This document shows positions 11,376 through 23,233 of a stretch of 64,000 nt of DNA, one piece after another. The stretch is taken from NCBI GenBank assembly GCA_003864495.1, contig ML133412.1:868001-932000 (forward strand), read 5' to 3'. This DNA comes from Nemopilema nomurai. Lineage: Eukaryota > Cnidaria > Scyphozoa > Rhizostomeae > Rhizostomatidae. Positions within the stretch are counted from its first letter, which is position 1, and every line of letters starts with the position of its first letter. A model generated the notes under the pieces. It did not search any database. It had not been told where the DNA came from and was given only the letters and a program-made list of their open reading frames with translations. The position numbers and the translations under genes are program-made.

Positions 11376-14286
11376 ATGGGCCGGATCAAAAAGACGGTAG
11401 TGGGGGTTTTCGTTGTACTCGGCCTAATATTTGTTGGTATTGCAATCTATATGTTCTTACGGATGAGGCGAAAGAGTGACCCCATGGAAGAGTGCCCGGA
11501 TGAAGTTGAAGATCAACTCAATGAAGAAAAGCGTATCATTCAGCAGGCCGTGACCAAGAAGACACCGTTGGCTGTAGAAAAGCCAGATGCGATGTTTGAT
11601 GAAGAAGATACGAGTTTGATCATGTGTAAAGCGAGTAGGTGATGTTCCTAGATGTGTTCTAATTCGAAATCCCAGTTATAAGAATTAATAGTTGTATGTT
11701 TAATAGATGACGTTTCTTTAGAGAGTGGTATGTCTGAAGTATTGTTTTTAGTTAGCGCGAGGCATTTGAATTATGAGAAATAAGTAATTAAAAATTGTTT
11801 AGGCCCGATGTTCTCTATATCGCGGCCAAAATTTGCCTCAATGAGAAGCCTACTTTAAGAGCTGACTTTAAATAGCTTTCATGATTTACTTTTATTCTTC
11901 TAAACCTATAAGGTCATGGAACTGGCATTTAACTTTGACAACTTTGACATCAGGTTTTGCTGAAGTTTCTATTACAATTTGTTATTATTTTTATTATGTC
12001 TTTACTAAAATTGCGTGCTTTTGGTCTACACTAGCTGCTCTGTCGCAAAGATACGATCAATTAACGCTATGGAAAAAGTACCAAAGAATCAAGTCTGAAG
12101 ACCCTGAAAAACTTTGTTCAATCGACAATGGAAGAATAAAAGTTGAATTCTACCATCAATCGTATGAGCAGGTTTTCAGAATTACAATTATTAATGCCAG
12201 AGGGCTGAAATGCAACATACCGGACAAGGAGCTGACCACGAAGGTAAAAGCGCTACTGATAACTCCATTGAAAACGCGCCATATCCCGCGAAAAACAACT
12301 GCCATGGAGCGGTCAAATAACCCGGACTTTCACCAAAAGCTGGACATAAAACTGACCAGGAAAACGACTAAGGACTCGACAGTTGAAGTGAGCATTTGGA
12401 GTATTGATGATTTTTACAAGGAGAGTCTCATAGGTGGTTTCCGGATTGACCTGAACAAGTTCGATATTTCACAGCGAAATATCGTCGAAGAGGAAATACG
12501 AGTCGAATTTGAGGTATTTAAAGGCTTTTAATTGGAGAGTTTCATCAATATCATATCTTGTTTGGTCAAAATTTGGCATTCCGTTTAAGGAAATTAGCTC
12601 ATAGTGTAATTTAATGTTTATTTTATTCACAATTGCCTCTACAGCCCGTTTGGTTAGTTTAAAAAACAAAGAATATGAAAATTAAGAAATTTAAGTTCCC
12701 AAAATATAAAGTATGCGTAAAATGTAAACGTCTATTCTAATTACCACTCGCCCTTGAAATGCCAAAACCAATTGTTACCAAATGCAACTAGTTTAGCCTC
12801 GCTGAAAATTCCTGTGATGCCACTTCATGATAAATTGCCTAAATTTCTTTTATATCTTTTGAATTTCTATGCATTATAACTTTATCTTTATTTGCCATTT
12901 AATGTTTTGCAGGAACATGAAAATCCAGGCTTTGTCCTGGTTTCTCTTGGTTACAGAAAAGAAGAAGAGAAACTAGTGGCGATTGTGATGAGGGGCAGAA
13001 TGCTAAAGTGCTCCGCACACGAGGATTCCATGTTGCAAGAAACGATAAGTAAGTAATCCTCTGATGAATTTCCCTTTGAACAAAGAGAGTCTAATTGGTA
13101 TTCATTTATGTATTGTCATGTTGCAATTATGTTGCGGTTTGTCACGTACCATGTTATGTGTTAGCGTTTCATTTCTTTCATGTCTTACTACGTCCTGGCT
13201 TTGTAATATCTTAAGATTTAATTCCTGCTGTACTAAACTTCATACAGCAGATGATTGCAAGTTGTCGTACCATGTTCCATTTTGTCATGCCATGTGCTAG
13301 TGTGTCATTATTGTTATGTCACTCGGTTTATTTCCATATAAGGAAAAACCCAATAACATATTTTCTTTCAATTTGCGGCCTCATCAACTTCCTGCGAAAA
13401 ATATTCTCTACTTTGGCCCTACATTTGCACCAGAATTAAATGTGGCTTCAGCTAATACTGGCATCATCCGTTTCTTCAATAATAGAATGCATGTTAATAT
13501 GTCACTTTCTTTCAAATACTCGTATCCAATCAACATGGGTCAGTCCCCCTTCACATTTTGTGAATTTGATAATTGCAATACTTGAGTCGATTATAAAGGA
13601 ACGAAATCTGTCGAAACTTGTTGTTTCACCTAGAGAAGGTAGAATCAAAGTTATCGAATTATGAATAATAAAGGCTGTACAGAAATATGCCAAGACGTAC
13701 TATTCGTATGCCTGAACATGCCCATTTTCGGAAGCAGATTCTGTCTAGACAACTGAGCAACCATTTACAGACAATGGCTACAAAGACAACATGAGACGAT
13801 TGAAATTAGAAAACACGTCTGGCCAATCTAGCCGCAACACGTTTGAAATCTTGAACTTCCTCTTTCAAGCTTAACTCCCCCTTAGCCTTTCGTACCTTTC
13901 TGATTATGTTTATGTTTATAGCGTGGGCCCGTTGCTATGGTGTTATAAGCTCAACTAATAAGTGAATTCTCTCCTTAGATCCATACTGCAAAGTACTGCT
14001 TTACTGCCACCGAAAGAAAATCAAGAAAGAGAAAACAGAAACTAAGTTAGATCAGATTAATCCTGTATACAACCAAGTAATGGAGTTCCTTGTTCCACAA
14101 AATACACTCGCTTCGACGAATCTTGTCTTTGTTGTCATGCACAAGGATGTCAGAACCGACTCGAAGCAAAACATAGGCCGGATAATTATTGGCGCGAATG
14201 CCAATGGCCGCTGTTGGCAGCACTGGAAAACAGCCATTGCGGGGGAGGGACGAATGTTTCCAGAATGGCACCAGTTGTGGCAGTAG
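11376..14286 (+). CDS. Synaptotagmin-like protein with two C2 domains, four exons
   Basis: Exons 11376-11634, 12035-12513, 12913-13048 and 13979-14286 join with consistent phases (1, 0, 1) into a 393-residue protein. Residues 6-28 form one transmembrane helix with almost no luminal tail, followed by a basic RMRRK and an acidic linker. C2A spans about 119-236 and C2B about 250-393. C2B shows the typical lysine patch KKIKKEKTETK, NPVYNQ, NIGRIIIG and the terminal WHQL that corresponds to the WHXL motif. Synaptotagmins are membrane-trafficking proteins. Most aspartates that bind calcium are replaced here, for example SIDDFYKES in C2A and MHKDVRTDSKQN in C2B, where the family has DxDxxxxxD. I infer a calcium-independent member, similar in that respect to Syt12/13-type proteins. 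The subfamily is not resolved. Confidence 0.88.
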
Positions 14287-14924
14287 GAACGTGTCTGCTC
14301 CAAGATCTATTTTTAGAAGCTGTTCCATCTCTTGACTGCATTGCTAGAAGTACAACTGTGACGTAAAAAAAGAGCGCATAGATGGGGTTGCTTTAACACC
14401 TCTTTTTGCCAGAACGTCTACTTTGTAAAAGCAGGTTTTCAAGCAAAGGAAAACCCAAATGCAATCCAGTTTACAAAAATGGACAGTTGAAAATGCATTT
14501 CTCGCGAAATACGCTGCTGATGCTTTTCTGACCGAGGTGCCTAGAAACCTTGCAAATCATTCTTCAACTTCATTACCTTTTTATGGTATTAGAACGTAGA
14601 CAGTAGCTGCAGACATTTGCAAGCAAATATGACAAAACTGCATTAACCTCTACTTTCTAATTAAAATGAAGCAGATTTGCAAGGATGTTAAAATATGCTG
14701 TGAACTATTTCTTTTGGAAAAGGTTATGTTTTCCTGATCTAGGTGTTCAGAAGCCCAAGCCCTAGGGTAATACCAATTAATCTTCACGCACGGCTAATTT
14801 TATTATCTTAAGCATTAGAAACTATGAAATTGTTCTTAATTGAAGAGAACAGGCATTTACGTTTGATGTTTAAATCTAATAAGAAACATTAAAAGTTAGC
14901 TTAATGCTAACTTCTTTTCTAAAG

Positions 14925-14930
14925 AATAAA
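14925..14930 (+). terminator. Candidate polyadenylation signal of synaptotagmin-like gene
   Basis: AATAAA lies 639 bp after the stop codon. Another hexamer lies at about 15238. Placement is by motif only. Confidence 0.3.
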
Positions 14931-15039
14931 TGGTACTTTAAATCTGACTAATGATCTATATTTTTCAAAATCTCACATGTAAGCACAATATGAAAAGATG
15001 AAGCCAGCAGTTTCCAGGAGCAAGAAAAAGCGGAAAAAT

Positions 15040-15130
15040 AACTTTTGCATACTTAAAGTACTTCTTCATCTGACAGACCTCGGAGTAAGCAAACGTCGGA
15101 AAATAGCCAAAAGCTAACAAAATGAATAAC
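15040..15130 (-). repeat. Dispersed repeat family, copy 1
   Basis: The sequence GCATACTTAAAGTACTT followed by GTAAGCAAACGTCGGAAAAT is the reverse complement of matching blocks at 25525-25670 and 45090-45215, and parallels 21445-21545. About 80-90 bp are shared. No coding potential is seen, and it is probably a short non-autonomous mobile element. Confidence 0.6.
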
Positions 15131-18014
15131 CACTAACAGATCGAAAAGCACTTTTGCGTTATGAGAAGGGCCCCAGATTGGCTTTCAACCTAATTACTTT
15201 CGAAGAGCCAAAATGAGAAGTTGCACTCTTTCTACCTAATAAAATGAGATTTTGCGATTCTAAATCCAACTATCAGAATCTTTCTATCAGGTGACAGTGC
15301 CTTTCTTTTACAAACATGTAATTCACAATTCATTTTGTGAAAAACAAAGATGCTGTTTCCATTTTTTGCATCTTTTATCCCATCTTTATCTGCTATTGGT
15401 CGTACCGTTTGCTTTGTTCTACCATGTTTATAAGTGCAATTTTTGAGAAACTATTGGGGAATTTCAAGGATAGTGAAATATATTTTCAATTGACACGCAA
15501 GTGCAAATGAGCATGGCTAAATTGATTGCTTTTGGAGTATTTTAGAATGATAATCTGGCTTCAAAGAAGGAAACATTTTGCCCTGTTCCTTAACAAACTA
15601 CAGCTATAGCAACATATTGCTACTACAACTGTATAATTTGGGGAACTTTTATCTAGAAAAAGAGTACCTCATTTCACGTTATCATACTTAAGTATAATGA
15701 ACGCGCCTGTTCAGCGAATCTTATGAATTTATGATTAAATAAACTGGCAATAAAGCAGTTAAAAAGAGCTTGCTACACTAGGCCTTCTTTTTTAATTATC
15801 TGGTGCGTTTTTTGCTCTGTTTACTCGGGAGTAGCTTTAGTAACTTTATTTCGACGACAGCAAATCATTTCGACTGGATCTACAACTTTCTTGAAACTCT
15901 GCCCTATGAAATGTCCAGTTTTTTGCGAGGAGGTAGTGTATTGGCTGCCCTGAGAATGCATCTTAAAGAAAAATAAAACCCAGCTCAGTATGGGCCTTCT
16001 TGAATTTCAAAATTGTTCGCACACACCAATAACTTGCTTGCATGGAGCAGATCTGGTTTGCTGCCTTTGCCTAAGTGTTGTATGGCGTTCCTTGCAAAAG
16101 ATCAAACAACAAGTGCTATCCGCTTGGTCGAGCAGCCAATTGAGGATGTCGTCAGCACACAATGCTCGAATCTGATTGGCAGACAGGTGACCAGTTATTC
16201 AGTGGCAGCCAATGAACTGAAATCACAGGCCGAACCCGGATCGGAAGATTGAAATTTTCGTTCTAAAAAACAACATGGATTCTTAAATTTGCAGAAAATC
16301 CAAAAAAGGTAAGCTACTTTATTTTATCTCACTGTCAAAGTACAATAACAAAGTAATTATTGAGACTGAAGGAAGGTTTTGGGATTGTGAAGTCGCTCTG
16401 CAAGATCGCAGATAAACCATTAGGCCACCTAGCTGCGTTGGCCAGTCAGTGATTCACTGCAGAGGTTTTGTTGCAGAGTCTAAAAGTGAATTAATCAAAT
16501 TTGAAAACTAAGAAACTATATTTGAAATGTCGAGTTTAAGCATATTTGTCTTTCAATTTGCTCGCATTGTTTTGAAAGCATCGTGAGCTGAAGAAAGCGG
16601 ATCTAGATTTTTTTGCAAAGAGATGGTCTGCAAGGTTCTTAGCTCGTTCCTATTCTGTTTAATTGCAGAAAAAGTGGTTTTACTTCAAAACTATGCAGGT
16701 CCTTATAGCCATTGTAGTCTTTGTAGCTATTACAGCCGACTTTAAAGGGCTGTTAGTTATCATAGTTTATGTCAAGTCACCCCGAAAAGATTATCAGAAA
16801 TATGCACCTCTGATTATGACTTTGAGGTTGAAGCTAAATGTGCACAATGGGCAAAACGTTATTGGCTTTAGTGCTTACTAAATCGCACAAGCTGGATGAC
16901 TCCAAGATAAATTTATTCCCTTGGACTATCATTTATTTCTTTATGAAAGTATAATGTTTTAGCTGCCAATTCTACTTTGCAAAACTAACCTGCCACAGTT
17001 TTTTAGGGATGAAAAGCATAGAGAACCAAACCTTTCTCGGAATTCTTTCCATTGCCTTGATATCTTCTGGTGAGTGTTAAAAGCTATTTCTTGCAATGCA
17101 AATTTTATTTCATTACATTACAAAGTAGCGCCTTTGGTCAAGGTCCGTCTCGTATGATAAAGCTTTTCTGTTACGAAAGCAAGGCACAGCTCAGTCTTCG
17201 AATTTGAATGTTACGGTTTGGATGACCCTGTGTCCGCCGCAACTGCGAAGGAGTGTCCGCAGTGAAAGATTGCTATGCAGAAACTGGGCAAAAAACATTC
17301 AATGTAAATTGCTGCGTTTGTTGAAAAAATCATTTGGTAAAAACATCAATCGCAGACATACTTAGACTTGGCATTTCTCTACATGCCATCATTTCAAGCT
17401 TCGTGTTTTCTATGACTATTTGTAAACATGTCGCATTGAAAATGTCCACCCTCTGCAGTATTCTCCCCTTTCGGCCCCTTCTCACTTCAAAGTGATTCCC
17501 CAGGCCTCAGCAAACTAGGGCTGAATATTCAGTTTGCGTCTTACACTTGCTTCATTTCGTAAAACGTTCTTTGAGTGATCAACTGTCTACATACTTACTT
17601 CATGCTTCTAAGTCCCTGACAACAGCAACCACTCTTAGTTATCCAGGCCGAAGTGCTATGGCCTTCTGGGACGTATGGATTACCCGAAACAGTGACAGGG
17701 TGCCCTGATTTTGGAGGCCAAGCATGGCAACGAGGCTTCACTTACCACGACACTGCTGACATCGAGCCCGCAATAAGAGGTCGGCTAATTACCACTTCGC
17801 GGGGAATTTCTCTCAGCATGGCATTGAACAGAGATTCTGCATCAAGGACAAGCCTGAAGGTGGAAGTGAATTTTGGCCTGAAGGCAAATACTGCATATAC
17901 AAGAAGGGTATGTTTATTTGCTGCAAATATTAGAAGTTTGCATAACAAAGTCGGTGCTCCTTAAAATGTACTGCTTTTGGAGTATATTTACCTGCGATTG
18001 ACCAATGATTTTTA

Positions 18015-18075
18015 CAGGGGGCGTTGATTTAATATTTTTGACTTTTTATAGGGGCTTTTATTAGAGGGAGGCGTT
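18015..18075 (+). repeat. GGGGGC-type degenerate short repeat in ApeC intron
   Basis: Motifs GGGGGCGTTGATTTAA, TAGGGGCTTTTATTAGA and GGGAGGCGTTCATAA follow each other at about 20-45 bp. They match the G-run plus CTTATTnGA core of the repeats at 10955-11105 and 39030-39175. Confidence 0.45.
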
Positions 18076-18963
18076 CATAAAGATTCGTATTAACGACTAA
18101 CTGTGGGCTTTTAATGACATGAACGTTTGAAAGAAGCGTTTTGAAAGATTCGTTTTGAACTTATCATTTATATTAGTCTGTTTTACCAGCCTTATAGAAC
18201 GAGGCGTGTTACTTCATGTAATGAACTATGTTAATTCATAACAGAGTAAACTTGGCTTTGAAGGCTATAGAGATTGATGTGAACTAGATGTGAGTATAGT
18301 TGCTGAACTTTATGCTAAAAAGCAAAAAATATTTTATGCTTGGACCAGCTGTTTGTTTGTTTATTTTTTTGTTTAGGTGTGTGTCCTACTGGAATGGACG
18401 AGGGCTCAATAAAATGGGATGACGAGCACTCGAAGATAGATCAGACTAATCGCCATGTTGGCGTTTTGCCTGATGGAAACTATGACGAAACTTCAACGGC
18501 CATCAAATACTGTTGCAACACCAAGGGTGACGTCAGCAAGCCTGTAAACCTGCCAAACACAATGCCATTTTACCTTTTGACCTATGACTCGCCGACGTGC
18601 CAGAAAGTTGCTGGAATGAAGGTGAGTAATTACGTGCAACTGCTTTCTGATAATCAACATATTAGAATAACCCGTACATTTAGCCAGTGTTTTGTTGAGT
18701 CCTTTAATCGCCCGATAGACTAAATTATTGGTCTGTTACACAGTTACTTGACATGTTAAAGATAAATATGTGCACGTTCAATACGATAGGCCCGTATTCT
18801 AGTTCAGTTGTCCAATGCATCCCCTCTCTCCTCACTAATCATAACAACAACAACAACAACGGGTGTTTATGCCATGGGTTGGAAATTTCGAAGGCCGGAT
18901 GAAAGGCGTTTGGAGCTGTAGCTAAGAACCGTACACGATGCCTCGATTGGATCTAAATCACGC

Positions 18964-18968
18964 AATCG

Positions 18969-19046
<78 letters not shown>

Positions 19047-19048
19047 GT
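18964..19048. repeat. (AATC)n microsatellite
   Basis: About 20 consecutive AATC/ATCA tetranucleotides lie in the third intron of the ApeC gene. A short (AAC)n run lies nearby at about 18842-18860. Confidence 0.95.
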
Positions 19049-21028
19049 CACATGTAGGCTATACCTAAGGCAGTTTTTTTGGAAAGTAAAATTTGAAAAT
19101 GGCTCTCAAAGTACGAATTACTTTAAAAACGCGGTGAAAGTATTGGATTTGATGACCTGATAAGGTCATCCTCCTCATTTCTACGATCTGATGAGTGTCA
19201 AACAAAAAAGCTTTACTTATATGGTTATTTAATTCTCCAAAATTCAATCTCCATCTCCAGACACAAAGGCCTTCACTTTTGATAATTATTTTTTGGCACA
19301 TGTACCAATGTCTTGTCTGTTCAACTGGATGAAACATGTGTCTTATTGGTTATGTTTAATAGGTTAGTTGTTGGTATGTCTTCTAGGTTTCAAGTGAGTT
19401 TGTCAAGTATGACGATAATGACAATGGAAATAGAAATGAAGCTGTTGGGGCTCACCCCTATGGTCCCAGTGAGGACAAGTACAACACAAAGATATACTAC
19501 TGTTACTACGAACCAGGTAATTAATCATTTCAGTGCACTGCACCCTCATTTACGCGTTTTGTATTCAACCTTTCTAAGATGACGTATTTTCATGCGCATT
19601 GAGTACTACCGCTGCCTCTGTTGTGAAAATTCCAGCAGTTCCGAAATTTAACTATTGGTTAAGCTTTTATGATGAGCTCATATGAACCGTACTGTTTTTC
19701 ATAAATATATCGAAAGAGCATAAGTTCAAGAATCATTTCTGTGTCATTCATGCTGTGTAACAAATGCCAATTCACCCTATCTTTCCGCCCCACTGGATTT
19801 AAGCTTTGGCTTTTTACTGGTCACCTACATACTTTATATTCCCTTTGGAATTCAGCAAACAAAGGAAACTTAAATTGGCAACATGGGTTATATTACTCGT
19901 TACTCACCATATATCTCTTTTGAGCAAGAATTGCACCTGCTACTGAAATGCCCTTACTGCTATTTTAGTGCTTAAAACATTGAAATCACCACACTGTGTT
20001 GCCTTCCCAAAGAAAAACTGTACAGGCAATCAATTTGCACAAAAATTATTTCATCAATAATTTTCGTCGACTTTTTTTGTAGGAGAAGAAAGCACAGATG
20101 ACCTTGGAACAGGGAAAAGCTTGGCAGACGACAAGGTTAATCTTTTTTTTCGTTTGATTTTCATATTTTGATTTTCATATTCTAAACATGACATGATGCT
20201 GTTTTTGCTTTTTATTGCATGTTCGCACAGAGATTTTGATACAAATTTAACTGCAAGAGTTACTGTTATCAACAAATATCATTGATTTTGTAGCAACAAA
20301 TGCAACGTCTCTTTCTTTGTATATTTCATCGATGAAAACTTTCTTCTCTTCAGTTCTTAGTATTTACGCTATCCCTTTAAGAAATTAGCAGAAAAGCAGA
20401 GTTCTACTTTTGGTGTTATTTAGAACCTTGCAAATGGCTTTCTCATTCAGATTTCTAGTTGATCTTCAACATATTTTTAACATTTTAAGAATTTTGTTAG
20501 TGTTTCAAGTGTCATCATCAGAAAACGGCTTCACGACCTGCCTTTCTTAAGTGAGCAGTTCTTCGAGGAAATGATGAAATATCGATTGTTTTTATTCCTC
20601 AAAACAGAAGTATCTCCTGAAAAGGGAGGGGGAAAATTATCATGAACAATTGATACGCATAAAGCTACCTTTCATATATTCTTGATTGCAAGTTGCATTT
20701 GAGTGGCGTTGTATAAAGAGCAAACTATTAGTGGGTAGTATGCTGTGTGTTGATTTACATTAAATGTCATTTTAGAACCATGCTCCAAAGTCATCGTCAG
20801 GATTAGCAGTTGCCATTGGATGCGGCGTAGCAGGAGCCATAGTTGGCACTGCCTCGGTCGTGTTTGCAACTAGAAGAATTCTCGCTGCAAGAGGAAAAAC
20901 AGGCTTTGATGGGATGGAGGGGCCTAAACCCGATGCCCCATGAAACTAAAGCAAAACACGAAGCCGCACATGATAATGTTGTGAAAATGAGAAGCTACGC
21001 TCTCCTGAACGCTGCCACTGATTTGTTT

Positions 21029-21034
21029 AATAAA
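21029..21034 (+). terminator. Candidate polyadenylation signal of the ApeC gene
   Basis: AATAAA lies 86 bp after the stop codon at 20943 and is followed by a T-rich stretch, the expected arrangement for a short 3' untranslated region. Confidence 0.55.
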
Positions 21035-21444
21035 TTGTTGCTATTTTTGTTTTGTATCAGATAACATTTAAACTTTGATATGAATAGCATGAAGGTTTCA
21101 ATAATAATTCCTTTTAGGATAAATCTTTATTAATCAAGCTTATGCTAATATAGCCAGTAATGTCGTGCCCGTAATATTTGTATATACATTGAAAATTGTT
21201 TACTCTTTGTAGTTTAGAATGTCCGTAGAATAGTCCTTAATCTGCTAACTCAAGTTTACATTCGATGAAGTACATAAATATGGTCAAAAGCAAGTCTATT
21301 TCTTGGCGCCTCATGAACAATTTGTACTGTAGAGCCTGATTTATTTATTTTCACTCATTTCTTTTTCTCTATCAAAGCATTATTTTTGATCGAACTTCGC
21401 TAATTGGTATTCTTCGCAATGACAAGAAATAGAGGGAACATAAT

Positions 21445-21545
21445 TTTGCACAATTAGTGTCCTTTTAGTCCGACACTCCTCAGGGTATGCAAACATCAGA
21501 AAATTACCAAACGCTGACAAAATAAATAGCAAATGAATAGCGTAT
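21445..21545 (-). repeat. Dispersed repeat family, copy 2
   Basis: CCGACACTCCTCAGGGTATG followed by CAAACATCAGAAAATTACC matches, in reverse orientation, the TTCCGACGTTTGCATACTC and GAGGAGTGTCGGA blocks of the copy at 25525-25670. Confidence 0.55.
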
Positions 21546-23221
21546 GAGAATTCTCTTTTTAGCTGGCCAAATCACTGGGCCTTTGCAGTATCCCCGTGCT
21601 TAACTGCATGATAGTTGTTTTCTATTCTTAATTCAATTCCGGTGATTTGAAAGTGGTGCAAACCATATGCGAAGGGGCACTTAAAACTTTTATTTGGAAG
21701 GGGGGGGATGGCTGCAGGTTTTCTGTTTTAATTATTTCACTAACAGAACTTCCACCCCACGCTAGTTATACCTCTTTGAAACTTCAAAAACAGTTTTTGT
21801 AGGCATCATAGAAACTTGAATGTCTTAATTGCATTGTTTTGGAAGCAGATGGGTCAACTCAGCCATTAATATGAGCATAAAGCAGAAACGAGAAGCCGAC
21901 CACCTTAAACAACTCAACTTTTCCAGAAAATCTTCGCAATCATTGCCAAGTACACGTTGAAAGACTTTCAACGTTGCGGATCCTCTGGTTTTATTATAGG
22001 ACTTGCGTTACCGTGGGATAGAATTGTAATGTACTGTAATGCAAAAACGGCGCTTCCTGCTGTAAAATGACATTCATTGAAGCCAACGCGACTTATGTTT
22101 AAAATTACTTACAGAAATACTGTACTTAAAATTTTGTTGACTCTTTTGAAGTCCATCTAAAGCCACAGGAACGCAACTGGGAAGATAAATTGTAGGTGTC
22201 TTAAAGTACTTTGAAATTCATGAGAAATTTTTCCCAAAAGTACACTTTATCTTTCTAGGGAAAGTTAGCCAACTTATAATGGTCAACGCAAGAGCCCTAT
22301 GCAATTTTTACCACCTGTGTGTATGCTAGAGGCCCCTCCTGGCATTCATAACACCAGTACTCTAGCATCGTAGCTCATACAAAGCAGTGGCGTAGCGTGA
22401 GTTTCAGAAGTGGGTATGCAGTGAGGGACCTGGGGCCTGCCCCCTTGTGGGGGAGCAGGAGGCGAAGTCCCCGGAAGCTATAGCTTTTTATAAACACCAG
22501 ATAGTTAAAATGGCGCACTATCTACGTTCTTATCATGCCCAAACAGAACATCTACAACACACTACGAAATGAAATTTTTTTGACATAATAAAATTGACAT
22601 TTTTGACAGTTAATAAAAACATGACAATTTTTTGACAACAACATGACATGACAAACATGACTATGTTCAAATAAATTAGGCTACAACCTTTGAGCTGATA
22701 AACAATCCAAGATCTTCTATAACAATTTAATGCTCGTGGTTATGATAATATTTATAAGTAACATAAAGGCGAAAATGGTACTCTAAAAGGGCAGAGACCC
22801 CCATACCCTATTTGTGTACCCTCTCTATTTGGGTACCCTCACTAATTGAGTACCCTCACTTGGCACTCAAGCTGCAATGAAAAAGCATTTGTGCAATCAT
22901 CTTATACTCCTCTATCTCTATAACTCGATAATCCATATAGTCTACTTGTTTGAATCCACATGTCGAAGACTTATGCTGAGATTCAATTCAACTTCGACAG
23001 TGCAAATTTCAATTAATCGTCAAAGCAACTGTTTAAGCAATAGAAACTGTTTTCTTTTTCAAAAAGCCGTTTTTTACAAATATTTTTGGTCGGATTTTGC
23101 AGAGCATGCGGCGCATTACCAGCTTCCCAGTAGTGAAGATGCATTTTAGTTTGCCTTCAAGAGTCCTCTGTCGCGTGGAGAGTTGAAAGTGGTTGCTGTT
23201 GTTATTTTGGGGACCTTTTGG

Positions 23222-23233
23222 CAACATGGCGGC
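23222..23233 (+). promoter_or_regulatory. TISU-type start element of DERA
   Basis: CAACATGGCGGC around the DERA start codon is a perfect match to SAASATGGCGGC, the TISU consensus. In vertebrates this acts both as a YY1-dependent promoter element and as a translation start for very short 5' leaders. Its presence favours the ATG at 23226 and suggests transcription starts within a few tens of bases of it. Function in this organism is inference. Confidence 0.55.

Larger units (their letters stand above)
14287..17008. other. Intergenic region upstream of the ApeC gene
   Basis: About 2.7 kb. It contains one copy of a dispersed repeat (15040-15130, listed separately) and open frames near 15990-16252 and 16663-16881 with no recognised domain. 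The ApeC start codon at 17009 sits three bases after an acceptor-like tract (TTTTTTAGGG). An upstream untranslated exon is therefore likely in this stretch, perhaps ending at the strong donor AAG|GTAAGC near 16311. Confidence 0.45.
17009..20943 (+). pseudogene. ApeC-domain (apextrin C-terminal) transmembrane protein gene, with one-base frameshift in exon 2
   Basis: Six exons: 17009-17069, 17639-17907, 18377-18621, 19387-19516, 20083-20135 and 20776-20943. Together they encode a signal peptide, an ApeC domain, an acidic linker, a glycine-rich C-terminal transmembrane helix and a short basic tail. ApeC hallmarks are WPSGTYGLP, a GCP motif, YHDTAD, FWPEGKYCIYKKG, GSIKWDDE, PFYLL and HPYG. All splice phases agree, but exon 2 is one base short. 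The frame reading up to YHDTADIE changes at the CCC at 17767-17769 into the frame reading NYHFAGNF. The exon lengths total 926, not 927. This is either a disabled allele or pseudogene, or a sequencing/assembly deletion. All other exons look intact, which favours error or a recent lesion. ApeC proteins are linked to innate recognition and adhesion in other animals; that role is inferred here. Confidence 0.82.
20944..23225. other. Intergenic region between ApeC and DERA genes
   Basis: About 2.3 kb without a recognised gene. It holds a dispersed repeat copy (21445-21545). It also holds a G/C-rich block near 22386-22480 that begins CAGTGGCGTAGCGTGAG, resembling the start of many hAT-type elements, but no matching right end was found. 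A short degenerate run at about 22800-22860 repeats GGGTACCCTC and GAGTACCCTCACT. Confidence 0.45.

Noticed and set aside
11881..12034. Upstream open extension of the synaptotagmin C2A exon
   Set aside because: An acceptor at 12034 in matching phase joins to exon 1, and the extension has no C2 or linker similarity.
22386..22480. hAT transposon end
   Set aside because: CAGTGGCGTAGC resembles a hAT terminus, but no opposite end or target duplication was found, so no element was called.
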